Part shown: positions 20,853 to 31,365 of the stretch, in pieces
Numbering within the stretch: position 1 is the stretch's first letter
Layout of the letters: the number at the start of each line of letters is the position of its first letter
Assembly: GCA_947396885.1 (NCBI GenBank)
Contig: OX377206.1
Coordinates: 4,974,658-5,038,657, forward strand
Direction of reading: 5' to 3'
DNA: 64,000 nucleotides
Source: Heligmosomoides polygyrus polygyrus
Taxonomy: Eukaryota; Nematoda; Chromadorea; Rhabditida; Heligmosomidae
Position numbers and translations under genes: made by a program
Notes under the pieces: generated by a model
What the model saw: only the letters and a program-made list of their open reading frames with translations
Databases searched by the model: none
What the model was told of the DNA's origin: nothing

Positions 20853-21399
20853 CAGCCCGCGCAACACTGTCGCCGAAGCATAACATAGGCGTTACCAGAA
20901 AAGGGTCTCAGGCGTATGCCTGAACGGCGGAAATAATCAATGCGCTGGTGAATATCGCCATCATTCATATAGTAGAAGAATATGTTCCATTTTTGCAAAG
21001 TCCTTGAGCCTATGTACCGAGCTAGCAGGTTGAAAGTTTACTATGGTATCGCCCAATCTCACAACGCAACAGTTTCCAAACATTTAGTATGCGAAAAAGC
21101 AAAAAAAAAAAACTGTTTCATAGGTGGGAAAGATGATAGAACATTGCAACATACTCTGTATCAGAAACAATTTCTGGTGCAAGACCTTCTAACCAGCCTA
21201 GTAGGTCATCTCAATATCGAACCATCGTGAAGCACATCAAACAAAGTCGCTGTGACTTCGAATGCTTCAATTAGCCAAGATGATACAGTTGCATGGGAAT
21301 TGCTAAGACCACTAGAACCAGATTGGAATAGATGCATGGATGTCTTCGGTAGAACACATCAAATTGGCGCGCGTGGGTTGATGCGCAGGTTTGTGAGAT
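20853..21399. other. No gene seen
   Basis: Short frames without support. Nothing identified between the MITE chain and the tRNA-like repeat. Confidence 0.4.
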
Positions 21400-21650
21400 G
21401 GTGGCGTCTGCTGCCGTTGCGTCGTGGCTCGCGTCGACGTCTCTTGTACTTCCGCGATGGCGCTACTGGCAAGCGGATCGTGGGGCAGTGGGTAGTGGGG
21501 TTGCTTCATACGGATGAGCTTGGGGTTTGGTTCCCCTGCGTCGCGTCTCATTTGCCCCGCATCCTGCAGTCCCTTCCCTCCAGCCGTGGACTCCCCCTAA
21601 GCGACGAAAGCAGTTTCCATATGAGCAGCTCGGATGGACCTCAAAATCTA
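21400..21650 (+). mobile_element. Degenerate tRNA-like repeat (family SINE-2)
   Basis: The core 21478-21545 (GGGGCAGTGGGTAGTGGGG, then GGTTTGGTTCCCCTGCG) matches, on the opposite strand, 41085-41220, where the B-box-like GGAGTTCGATTCTCC is intact. The following 21560-21640 resembles the 112-bp minisatellite unit at 45351-45790 (GTGGACTCCCCCT..CGAAAGCAGTTTCCATA). Confidence 0.5.
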
Positions 21651-22560
21651 TTCCGATCTTACTTTAGTGGCCATAGATCCACTGCAATTGTATTCGGTTG
21701 ACGTTTCCGAACTATCACTTTCGTGTAAACCTGGATTTCACAGAAACGTACGAAATTATTCCGCCATACACCATTGGAAATTGAGAGAGCGAATGCAAAG
21801 TACCGTATGGACCAGAAAGGAACCACACAACCGAGGCAAAAAGGCTCACTTAGATGTGCAGAGAAGGACTCGCTGGAGTCGCCCACAGACCAAATGACTA
21901 GTTCGTGACTCAGAAGGCGTGTCGTGGCCTCTGACATGAAGACGCTGAAGATCAGAATCCATAGCGGTCAAGGAATGGGGCAAGGCTAGGCATTCATCAT
22001 TCCTGTTGATTTTGGAATTCTGGCTGGGTATCCAAAACACCTCCAATGTCTTGCGTGAAGGTGTTTGTTATTCAAGCACGCAAGACATTGGCGGCGTTCT
22101 GGATACACGGCTAAAATCTTAAAATTGACAAAAAGGATGAACGCCTAGGCATAGCTAAGGAACTCACCCCACTCCCTGACACCTGTGGATTCTGATCTCC
22201 AGCGTCCTCGTGTCAGGGGTCGCGCTACGTCATTTGCGTCACCACGTACCTGTCGTTTGATCTGTAGGCTATTCCAGCGGGCCCTTTGCACATCTAGATG
22301 AGTGTTCTAGCTTCTGGTTGTTTTCTTTTTTTTTTTTTTTTCTTTGGCTGCATGGTTGTTTTCTAGTCCATGCGGTGTTTTCATTTGCTCTTTCAAATTG
22401 AAATAGTGTTTGGAGGGGTAATTTCGTACGTGGCTTTCCAGGCTTCGACGAAGACGATACGGCAGAAACGTCGACCATGTAAAACTATACTATCTTGGCT
22501 AGCTGACGCATTCAAACTAACGACGACATATTCACAATGTCGAGATTCATGGAAAGAGTT
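21640..22560. mobile_element. Two Penelope-like remnants in inverted orientation
   Basis: On the plus strand 22100-22190 reads KIDKKDERLGIAKELTP..CGF-stop, matching the C-terminus of the Penelope-like ORF at 33753 (QINRKDECLAVTQELAP..CGF). On the minus strand 22046-21950 reads SKINRNDECLALPHSL, the same site. Downstream of each lies related non-coding DNA (plus: TTTCGTACGTGGCTTTCCAG; minus: TTTCGTACGTTTCTGTGAAA), ending in a GACGAAGA..AGAAACG hammerhead-like terminus at about 22445-22475. The two halves therefore form a palindrome around about 22070. Both lack the reverse transcriptase. Confidence 0.6.
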
Positions 22561-22830
22561 GAGCATGAAGTAACGCTGTAGTGCTCATAACGGTTATTTA
22601 AGGAAGCCTGGGCGCAAGGTGACACTCCAATGGAGCTTCCCAACGAGGAGGGTATAGACGATGGAATTGGTGAGTTGCACTTGCCGCACTTTCTGGGAGT
22701 TGTAACTCCTGACTGAGTGAGCTTCTAAGTCTAGAACATCACATCAAGGCTGAACTATCTTATACGCGACAGCAGCTTAAGAGTCCACCAGAACATCAGG
22801 TGGACTAGCAGAGTACATCCCTATACCTTG
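22561..22830. other. No gene seen
   Basis: Non-coding stretch between the Penelope remnant and a family B MITE. Confidence 0.4.
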
Positions 22831-22949
22831 GGTGTCATTCAGTGTGCGCGCGACGCGATGCATGTATAGTGGCCAAATTGATCGAGCGACGCGATTGATC
22901 AATTCGGCCACTACACATGGCTTCGCGTCGCACGCGTATTAAACGACCC
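22831..22949. mobile_element. Family B MITE
   Basis: Degenerate left end GGTGTCATTCAGTGTGCGCG, right end ATTAAACGACCC, TTG/TTA flanks. The interior GATCGAGCGACGCGATTGAT is typical of family B. Confidence 0.7.
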
Positions 22950-22952
22950 TTA

Positions 22953-23392
22953 CATCTTGATCTAAATTATGGGAACAAGACATCAGCATATCCTCCTCCT
23001 TATTCCTCTGGTGATTGTCTATCCTGAGAGCTTCTATATCTCTAGTTCAAATTGTCCCAGTTCGTGTGGGGAATCTCAGCAAGAGGTACTTTCCCAGTGG
23101 AGCGCGTTATTAACACTGGAGCGCACCATCTTTACCTCGTTATGTGGACATGGATGCTTTCATGAGGTTGAGGACCACGAACGCTAATAGCAAGTTATCG
23201 GAAAATATAGAAGCAAGCACTTCTAAACTGAGAACGGTAGTATGTTTCCTTCTCCATTCGATAGATGAAACATAATTTTGTATGAAAAAAGTTGGCTAAA
23301 TTTTTCGGTAAGTTTGGGAATTTACCGAAAAATTTCGTTACGAGAGTTTAAGTTCGTTAAAAGAGAGAGAAAATGCCGGTAAATCGTTAATA
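22953..23392. other. No gene seen; small palindrome
   Basis: At about 23295-23337 there is an inverted repeat AAATTTTTCGGTAA ... TTTACCGAAAAATTT. The frame at 22969-23187 has a hydrophobic start but no further support. Confidence 0.4.
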
Positions 23393-23505
23393 ATTCGACT
23401 CCAAGCGATGTGACGCCACGTATTGTGACCACATTGATTGAGCGACGTGATCGATCAATTTAGCCATTATACATGCCATCGCCTCGCTAGGCGCTGGAAG
23501 TATAA

Positions 23506-23640
23506 GGCCTATGTCATACCATCGCTCACCCCGAGCGACGCCCAATGATATGCTTCCATCTCGATCGGGCGGCGCGATGAATCGATATGGGTGCATATCA
23601 TTAGGTGTCGTTCGGGGTGAGCGATGGTATGACAAAGGCC
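23506..23640. mobile_element. PIF/Harbinger-like MITE, family F
   Basis: 135 bp; GGCCTATGTCATACCATCG to CGATGGTATGACAAAGGCC, TAA on both sides. The interior has an inverted CGATATG..CATATCA pair. Confidence 0.8.
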
Positions 23641-23643
23641 TAA

Positions 23644-23997
23644 AGCCCGCCGCACACTTTTGCGGCAGCCAAGTACGCGGCAGAGTCCAGAACAGCCGCG
23701 TACGCGGCTTCCACTGCCGCGTGCTAGAGTTCACGCGGCACTCCTCCCGCTCGCTCAATCACCAACGCGGCAGTGCGGCAACAATGCCTTGAAGAATTAC
23801 TGCCGCTGCCACCGCGTCTGCCGCATAGGCGGCACCGCGTCTGCCGAGTAGGCGGCACCGCGCCTGCCGCATCTGCCGCGTAGGCGGCACACCATCGGCA
23901 GGCCGTGCGAGGCTAGTTTTGCCTCGCGCGGCGACTCTGCGTCTCTGCCCATGCTTAAAGATAGGGCTGCCGCGTTGCCGCAAGTGTGCGGGGGGCT
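23644..23997. mobile_element. PIF/Harbinger-like MITE, family E
   Basis: 354 bp; AGCCCGCCGCACACTTTTGC to GCCGCAAGTGTGCGGGGGGCT, TAA flanks. The interior has repeated GCCGCGTCTGCCG blocks and a short tandem GCGGCACCGCGTCTGCCG. Confidence 0.78.
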
Positions 23998-24000
23998 TAA

Positions 24001-24134
24001 GGCTCCGTTTATACTTCGTTGCGGCGTGACGCGACGCTGCGTATAGTGGCCATATTGATTTTGCGACGTGGTCGATTAATTTGGCCTCATTGCGTGGCCA
24101 TCGCGTCGCGCCGCGACGAAGTATAAACGGGGCC
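24001..24134. mobile_element. Family A MITE
   Basis: 134 bp; GGCTCCGTTTATACTTCG to CGAAGTATAAACGGGGCC, TAA at 23998-24000 and 24135-24137, both shared with neighbours. Confidence 0.85.
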
Positions 24135-24137
24135 TAA

Positions 24138-24270
24138 GGCCATGTTTAGTGTGCGTGCGACGCTCGACGCGATGCCATGTGTAGTGACCGATTGATCAAT
24201 CGCGTCGCTCGATCAATTTGGCCGCTACGCATGCATCGCGTCGCGCGTCGCGTGCACACTAAACAAGGCC
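24138..24270. mobile_element. Family B MITE
   Basis: 133 bp; GGCCATGTTTAGTGTGCG to CGTGCACACTAAACAAGGCC, TAA at 24135-24137 and 24271-24273. Confidence 0.85.
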
Positions 24271-24436
24271 TAAACGGGGACTTAAACGCACACCCCTGAA
24301 GAGAATTCCGCAATTCCGTTTCATAAGCCCCAAGGTTTGATCTGTTGCCTCTGGCCCTTCCTCATTAAAAGAAATCAAGGCTTAAGTTCTACTATAGTGG
24401 GAGTAAAAACCCAAATATTATGCAGAACAATAACAA

Positions 24437-24732
24437 TGGGCGCGTGCAGCGCAGTCGGAGGAGGCGCGACTGTCGCGTGCACCCGATACCAGGTTCCTGG
24501 TTCGGATTTCTCGCCCAGGCCAACCAAGCCTTCCATCCCTCCGGGGTCGGTGAATTGGTACCAGACTTGTCTGGGAAGGATAAAGCGCTGACTTGTTCAT
24601 CGGCTGGCCACCGCAAGTCAGCCGATGGCCAAATACGCATTCATGTCGCCTCCACGACATCCCGTAGAAGTAGAATGCGCTGGCGCATCCCAGAAGGGAT
24701 TGAATAACGCCGTCCTTTATCCTTTATCCTTA
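24437..24732 (+). mobile_element. tRNA-derived SINE (family SINE-1), best plus copy
   Basis: Head GGGCGCGTGCAGCGCAGTCG with an A-box-like GCGCAGTCGGAGG and a B-box-like GGTTCGGATTTC; GGGCG at the start can pair with CGCCC after the B box as an acceptor remnant. A body of about 200 bp follows and the 3' end is a tandem TCCTTTATCC tail. Other copies: 42915-43216 (minus), 42620-42845 (minus), 38195-38390 (plus), 815-1028 (minus). Confidence 0.75.
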
Positions 24733-25499
24733 ATAACAATAACTGAAATGCAGAACAATAACAATAACTGTATGTCCAACAACTGGAATAGTTCATAGTC
24801 CAAGCGCAAAATCATTGTAATCAGTAAAAATCATTTTTTGATTATTTATTTATTTATTTATTTACTACACAAAATGTGTGCCATAAATAATAAACAAAAC
24901 AAATACAGTAGATTAAGTCAGACCACATACATGACACATGTTCAGTTTGAGTGTTTTTCAATCCATTGGTGAATGTGAGAATTCCAGTTTGAAATTGGAT
25001 AAATTGAGATCGTTGTGAGTTCATTGCCTGGTTCATTGTTAATGGAAAAAGAGGTTTGTCGAAGAGTAGTCCGCCTTGTTTCTTACAATGGAGGAAAAAA
25101 AATAACCTGCAAAGGCTGTTGAAAATGGTAAAAAGAACATGAAGCGTAGATAAAATTCTTTTCGCGAGGACGTCTTGCATGCAAATTATAAGATGCGCAA
25201 AGTCTACGACCTTCTACGTACAGGACCCCAAGGCGGGCCCTGTATCTCAAAGGCCTCTTTAAACTGGTACGCACCTCAGGCGGTAGCATAGAAGGGAGTT
25301 GCGCATATTCGAACACACGAACGAAAGATTTTGAATAATTTGTTGTACTTTGCCACAAACAAAACGTTCTTTCAGCGGTTTTCCTCATCCAAGAATTGAG
25401 GGAGCTTGTCATCGACATTCAACGCAGCGGCGATCGTGAGGCTGTGTATTATCCCCTGCTGACTGCGATCATGCTGCTTGAAGCACACAAGAAGCAAAG
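24733..25499 (-). other. Unclassified element or gene end with (AAAT)n tail
   Basis: On the minus strand a partly open region runs down to a tandem AAATAAATAAATAAATAA tail (about 24838-24862), as in a LINE or a processed transcript end. Upstream frames contain GIIHSLTIAAALNVDDK..FLDEEN (about 25460-25390) and KNVLFVAKYNKLFKIF in shifting frames. I do not recognise the family. Confidence 0.35.
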
Positions 25500-27515
25500 A
25501 TCTGAGGTCTAGAATAGCAAGCTGGGGTGATGTGCTCTATGTGAGCGTTGAATATGTGGCATTGAGCGCAGTTTTAATGTGAACGGTGATTCTTGTGAAT
25601 TGTAGTAAGCAGATGTTTAGCAAGTTGAACGAAAAGGTGGAATTTTGTTGTGAATGTTCATTGCTGTGAACTATTGTAAATCTATATGAATGATTGTTGT
25701 GAATGATTGTTGTAAATCTATATTTGTCGAATAAATGGGAGAGCAGAGTCTTTTTTGTGCATGGTGATCCACAGGAGTTAATTAAGAATTTAATAACAAA
25801 ATGAATGAAATGATTTTTGAGGAAAGTTTGCAATGCTCTTCAACGTCTCATCCAACTCTGTAAATCAACAACGTGCCGAGCTCATACGAAAAGGATGCAA
25901 GGTCGAAGGGACAGTATGAGATTGATGCAACAGCCTGATAGCTCACGAGGGAAGGGTTTCGACCTCCCATGGAACTTCGAGCTGAGACCAGGATCATGAG
26001 GAAGAACTCGGAATGCTTACCAATATGGGTGTCAAAATTGCAAAATAAAATTATTGAGCGAGTTATGTCTATCGTGTCGAGTCATTATGGCTCCGTAAGA
26101 ACCGCCAGCCAACTGCAGCGATGGCGCAGAGGAAGTGCCGCTTCTCGTCAGGTGCGACGTCGTTGGTTCGGTCCCCATTGCCGGCGGTTCTTCTGCAAAT
26201 CATATTTTATTTTCGAAAAGCCTTTTTATTCTCAATCTAACGGAGGCCTTGAACTCACGGAGCTGAACGGTTGAGTTAAAACTTCTTAAAACTTACAAAA
26301 CTACTAGTGTATACTGAACAGAACAGATGAACGTTACAGATTACAGAGTACATAAAAAGTACAATTCACAAGGAAATTTCGCATGGCGACACGAGACTGT
26401 AATGTCACTAAAACTGAATTGTCAAACGAGTATGATCATAGAATAACATTCGATGCCAACAGCGGGGATTCCGGAGGGAACCGTTGCGCCCGGACCTCTC
26501 CATAGAACCGAGACGCCTGTGGCCCCAAGAGATCTTCCAGTTCTAGCGACCATTCAGAGCCGTCGCCGACAAGGGCTGTAATATCAGGTGAGAGCTGTAA
26601 TGAAGAAACTCCTCTTGTCTTTTCTACGTACTACGCTCTAAAAGGCTAAAGAGCTTAAAATGAGTGTTCTTCATGGCACATCGCGATTACATCAAGCCGG
26701 TCAAACCTAGACATCACAGTCGACTCGGCTGCCTGGCTGATTGCTTTAAGTACAAAAAGATCAAGCTGTAATGGCAATCGAAAGGCCAATCAGAATATAG
26801 GACTTAGACTGTCGAGATGTTCCGTGTCGTCGGTTTGAGGCGCGAGTGCCGAGCATACAGCTGATCGAATTACTGACTGACCTGACCGCAAGCCTTACTC
26901 GTTCTAAAATAAAACTTTAGTTGCACATGGATGCGAGGGTAGCGACGTGGTCTTATATGTTGTTGAGTTTAGACAAGGAAGCTGAACTGTAATGGGTTAA
27001 AATTGACTTTGGCTGTAGTGATACCCTTAACTGTAGCGGAAACTTAGCTGTGGTGAAACCTCTACCTTACCATGAGCCCCTATCGCTGTCGTCTGCCTCC
27101 TCGGCCCGTCTTCTGCGTTCTTCCTCGTGGGACGAGGCCTCCCGTGACACAAGGGAGTCTTCCCTACGGGAAGACGACTGCGATGTGGACGCTTGAGTCT
27201 TTGCCTGACGGCGGGCCAGTACCTCCTTGAGGGTCACCTGATATGGCGGACGATCATCCATTGGGTCCGGACAGGGTCTGAAAGTCTGTTCCGCAATCCT
27301 CCTGAATAAGTTGGCCTTGATTTGTGTATGTCTGGTACGGCGCGCGGATTATCCATACAGAAGGTCCTATGATGGCCTTCGGTTCCGCATCTGCTACAGG
27401 AGTCGCGACGAACGCAATAGCCTCTGTTATGTTTAAGGCAATTGATGTAGAGTTGCTTGTCAATTGCCAACCGGACGCGTTCGCTTAGCCGTTTGTAGCG
27501 AGGGCAGTCAACATG
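25500..27515 (-). repeat. Left arm of a 2-kb inverted duplication
   Basis: On the minus strand this segment is collinear with 28385-34748 once the Helitron (2498 bp) and the Penelope-like element with its duplication are subtracted from the right arm; arm lengths then agree to within a few tens of bp (about 2.0 kb). Shared landmarks: the gag C-terminus, GAAGCTGAACTGTAAT (26985), the TTTTATTTTAGAACGAGTAAG block, GGAGGTCGAAACCCTTCC (25960) and a final CACCCCAGCTTGCTATTC (25514). Since this arm lacks both insertions it preserves their empty sites. Confidence 0.82.
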
Positions 27516-27545
27516 TTGGCTCGTCACCATATTTAGAATTTTAGG
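27067..27545 (-). pseudogene. Gag zinc-knuckle fragment, left arm
   Basis: Minus-strand frames read RYKRLSERVRLAIDKQLY, then CVRRDSCSRCGTEGHHRTFC and DDRPPYQVTLKEVLARRQ, ending in SDRGSW-stop at 27067. This is the same protein as 28370-28825; one frame change lies near 27240. Cysteine/histidine spacing is of the BEL/Pao gag type. Truncated at its 5' side. Confidence 0.65.
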
Positions 27546-27619
27546 TCTTGCGCCCTCATGGCATGGATCCATGGACTTTTACATAGCATTACAGCTATTT
27601 CAGTTCATACGACCCAGCT

Positions 27620-28825
27620 GAATGAGATTGCCTCGCCCTAATCTTCAGTCAAAGAGGCATTACAGTTCGCCGCAGCAGTGTCAGTGCATGCAACCGCATG
27701 CAACCCGCATGATAAAGGTTTTGGAGGCGCTTCAGCTACTTCAAGCGTTACATTGTCAACGTGTTCCTACTATGGACGCGGACAAGCAATACGCAGTTGA
27801 AACGCTGATGAGCACATCAGAACCAATATCTGTGGAACCCAATTCATCTTCAGGGGCACCACAAACGGTGGCGTTCCAGTTATAACGAAACTCTGATGAT
27901 TACAACAACGGAAGGGTATTTAAGAGCACAAGAACTGGATTGCGAGCAACAAAACGAAGAACTTGGTCACACCACATCGACAGAGCAAGCCGAAGAAGAC
28001 TCTCAAGAGGCTCTGACTACATCACCTCGATCCAGAAGTCAAGACAGCCTTTATTGCAAATAAGCAACTCGTCACCAGTTCCTGGACCATCAGGAGCTCG
28101 TGTAAAAGTAGCCGCACCTGTACTGTTTAAACGAAATCAGTACAGAAAGACAACGCCATGTCGCTTAAAACTCAAACGAAAAAACCTTGCTGTGATGAAC
28201 TAGATCGACAGCCACCTGCCAAGGCGGATCGAGAATGGTCTCCATCGTGGCCATCACCACAATATCGTGTCACTACATCATCATCAGACACTACAGCGCC
28301 ACCCGGAAGTCCTTTGCCGAGGCCGCCACCAGAATCACCCTTCGTATGTGCTTTTTGCGCTCGTCCGGATCATTACACGCCTGACAGCGCTCGCCACAAA
28401 CGGCTAAGCGAACGCGTCCAGTTGGCAATTGACAAGCAACTCTGCGTCAATTACCTTAAGCATAACGGAGGCTATTGCGTTCGCCGCGACTCCTGTAACA
28501 GATGCGGAACCGAAGGCCATCATAGGGCCTTCTGTATGGATAATCCGCGCGCCGTACCAGACATACACGAATAATGGCCGACTTATTAAGGAGGATCGCG
28601 GAACAAACTTTTAGACCCCGTCCGGACCCAATGGATGATCGTCCGCCATATCAGGTGACCCTCAAGGAGGTACTGGCCCGCCGTCAGGCAAAGACGCAAG
28701 CGTCCACATCGCAGTCGTCTTCATGTAGGGAAGACTCCCTTGTGTCACGGGAGGCCTCGTCCCACGAGGAAGAACGCAGAAGACGGGTCGAGGAGGCAGA
28801 CGACAGCGATAGGGGCTCATGGTAA
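27620..28825 (+). pseudogene. Gag-like ORF remains, right arm
   Basis: Frames: 27620-27885 (KVLEALQLLQALHCQRVP..), 27900-28200 in shifting frames (EGYLRAQELDCEQQNEELG, TEQAEEDSQEALTT), then 28158-28574 with a Pro/Ser-rich spacer. The zinc-knuckle series CAFCARPDH..CVRRDSCNRCGTEGHHRAFC follows, and 28574-28825 ends SDRGSW-stop. Some knuckle cysteines are replaced (CAFC..HYTPDSA lacks the later Cys). BEL/Pao-like gag; no pol downstream. Stops and frameshifts make it a pseudogene. Confidence 0.65.
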
Positions 28826-29072
28826 GGTAGAGGTTCACTACAACTGAGTTTCCGCTACAGTTAATGTGTCACTACAGCCGAAGTCAATTTTAACACACAA
28901 GTGCTGCGACACGCCTAACGGCGTGTCTCGCACTTGCCCGCTTCGCGGGGTGATACAGTTAGTCTTTTTCTCAGGAACTACTCTTGTACAAAGAAAGATG
29001 TGCGCTTCAAAAAAATTTTATTCATAGCGCAACGAAAATGGTTTAATTTTTACTGAAACATTTCCGTGAATA

Positions 29073-30010
29073 CTACGTTTGATACAATCTTCCGTCCTGG
29101 TGGTAGCCAAATTTTGATCTCTGTCGAGCACGTGAGCACGCCACGTACAGTTGACCATGAGAAAAAACTGGGCTGGGGAGGTATACACCGACCCTGTCGA
29201 ATGTTTGTCCCTGACTCTTGTTTATTGTCATTCCGTAGACCAAACGCACAGGAAATTGTCTCTTCTTAAATCTGCACGGTGAGGCGTCATAGGCAGGCGG
29301 ACAGAATATTATTCTAGGAATAAGGGCGTACTGTCCTTTGTTCGCTCCAGTTGCAAATTTGCAGCCTAGAATGTACCTTTTCATATGTTCAGCGATGAGT
29401 CGCGTACCATTGCATAGACCCTGGTTGACTCTAAGATTCCGCAGAAGCATTATGACTGCTCCTTTCTTTAGATGGAGTTCATGTGGCGGTTATCCCTCAA
29501 GCTGTTTAGAAACTCCAATGAATGCTCTGTGTCGTTGTTAGCTTCAGTTTCGTCATTCATAAACTCATCTATGCTTCTGTAAATCTTCTCCTGCCCAGGT
29601 CGTTTCGAAAGCACTTTGTTGTTTATCTCTAAAGAGTCGAAATTCCTAGGCCTCAAAATCGCTCTACCGACTGCAGCGGACATATCTTCTAAGGTCACTA
29701 TATCACAAAATATCTCATCTGCTATATCTCCAGAGCTCAGCATATCGTCGAGCACTTTCACTTCATTGGAATCGTTTTGGAGCTCTCCGTTTCCAAGTTG
29801 AATTAGGAAGTTAGACCAACCGATTCCACCGCTGGACGCCCTCACATTCTCAGTCTATCTGTATTTAAAGAAATGAGGCCACAGTGGGAGCTCTTGATAG
29901 AAACGTTCAGAATTTCGGACCGTCCTGCTTTTGGCACGACAGGAGGAATTTGTCTGAAAGCACCTCCTAGGATAATCCAGATGCCTCCTGCCTCTTAATC
30001 CAGATGCCTC
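29073..30010 (-). pseudogene. Helitron (Pif1-like) helicase, C-terminal fragment
   Basis: Reading down the minus strand: FRQIPPVVPKAGRSEILN (about 29960), then KVLDDMLSSGDIADE and FNSL-type sequence (29845-29510), then after a frameshift PPHELHLKKGAVIMLLRNLR and VNQGLCNGTRLIAEHM, then FPVRLVYGMTINKSQGQTF and HGQLYVACSRAR. The LRNL..GLCNGTRL and TINKSQGQT..YVACSRA motifs are those of the Pif1-like helicase domain of RepHel. Walker A/B are missing; one stop and one frameshift near 29500 make it non-functional. Confidence 0.82.
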
Positions 30011-30930
30011 TACCGCGACGTAGAGGACCTTTTTTTTCTGAATCGAGACGTTTAGAAATACATGTAGTTGCCGTTGTGTCAAGCAGGACAGGAAGGAGGA
30101 TATACTTCCTCTGTAGATCAGCATCCCATGTTGAATTCTGAAAGCGCCTGCATGCCGCAGCACGCCGGTGACACAATTCCTTAATTCAGATGCTTCTAGG
30201 GCGGCGTAGAGGACCTGTCCTCTGAAACCAGCACCTCAGAAGACTCACCTTCTGAATGCAGAGGATCAGAAGCGCGCACAGTTGCCGCTGTGTCGAGCAT
30301 GGAGAGGCTGCGCATATGTCAGATTCCTTGTTTCGCGTATAAATTTTCTTACGGCTCCCTTCTTGCTGGTTTCCCGTCCTGGTTCCGCCTCCAGGTCCCT
30401 TGTTCCTGGTCGATCTCTCCCCCCCCCCCTAGGAATCCTCGTTAATACTCTCCCTAATTAAGTAGCTCTCCCACGCTCATACACAACGACGGCGAGCGAA
30501 CGCCCATTGCGTGTCATTGGTGTCACATCTTCTAAATCCGTACTCTCTTATTGGTAATGGATCCCCTTACTGATCCTCTTAACTGCTCCCCCCCCCCCTG
30601 ATTGCTAACTCCCTACTGGTCCCTCCTTAATGCTTCAGTGATCCCCCTATCGACCCCCCCCCTTCCCGATGCTTCCTCCAAGTCGCTACCTCCTGGTAGC
30701 TGTCGATTCTCCACCCTCGAAGTCCCCCCTTATACTCTTCCCCTTCAGTGGTCTTCTTATGCTAATAGCACGAAGTCGGCGGCACGGCTTCTGAATCTGG
30801 ACGCTCAGGAACGCGCGTAAGTGCTGTTGTGTCAAGCAGTAAAAGGATGCGCTTCCCATGCTGCAGCAATTCCCACGTTCAATGGGAAATTTCGACCGCA
30901 CTGTGGATACCTCACTTATTAGATTAGATA

Positions 30931-31365
30931 GATCATTCGACCGCTCTCGCTGTGGGTGGTGCGGCGTATCTAACTTAAGTTAGATCATTCGACCGCTCTC
31001 GCTATGGGTGATGCAGCGTACCTCACTTAGGTTAGATCATTCGACCGCTCTCGCTATGGGTGATGCGGCGTACCTAACTTAAGTTAGATCATTCGACCGC
31101 TCTCGCTATGGGTGATGCAGCGTACCTCACTTAGGTTAGATCATTCGACCGCTCTCGCTATGGGTGATGCGGCGTACCTAACTTAGGTTAGATCATTCGA
31201 CCGCTCTCGCTGTGGGTGGTGCGGCGTATCTAACTTAAGTTAGATCATTCGACCGCTCTCGCTATGGATGATGCGGCGTACCCAACTTAGGTTAGATCAT
31301 TCGACCGCTCTCGCTGTGGGTGGTGCGGCGAATGCGGTGTATCTCACTTAGATTAGATCACTCGA
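30931..31365. repeat. 52-bp tandem repeat, nine units
   Basis: GATCATTCGACCGCTCTCGC recurs at 30931, 30983, 31035, 31087, 31139, 31191, 31243 and 31295, exactly 52 bp apart; a last degenerate unit starts at 31356 after 61 bp. Units alternate TATGGGTGATG and TGTGGGTGGTG. There are no spacers between units, so it is a minisatellite of the Helitron. Confidence 0.9.

Larger units (their letters stand above)
23393..24283. mobile_element. Family A MITE split by a chain of four MITEs
   Basis: The left part, 23393-23505, has the family-A body (GACGCCACGTATTGTGACCA) and stops at GGAAGTATAA inside its right TIR. The TIR resumes with ACGGGGAC at 24274-24283. Between them lie four complete MITEs (F, E, A, B) separated only by TAA triplets. 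The left terminus itself lacks the GGCC..CGTTTAT end. Confidence 0.75.

Noticed and set aside
27067..28825. Two active gag genes in divergent orientation
   Set aside because: Both have frameshifts or lost knuckle cysteines and arise from one inverted duplication.
30931..31365. CRISPR-like array
   Set aside because: Units are 52 bp back to back without unique spacers, in a eukaryotic Helitron.
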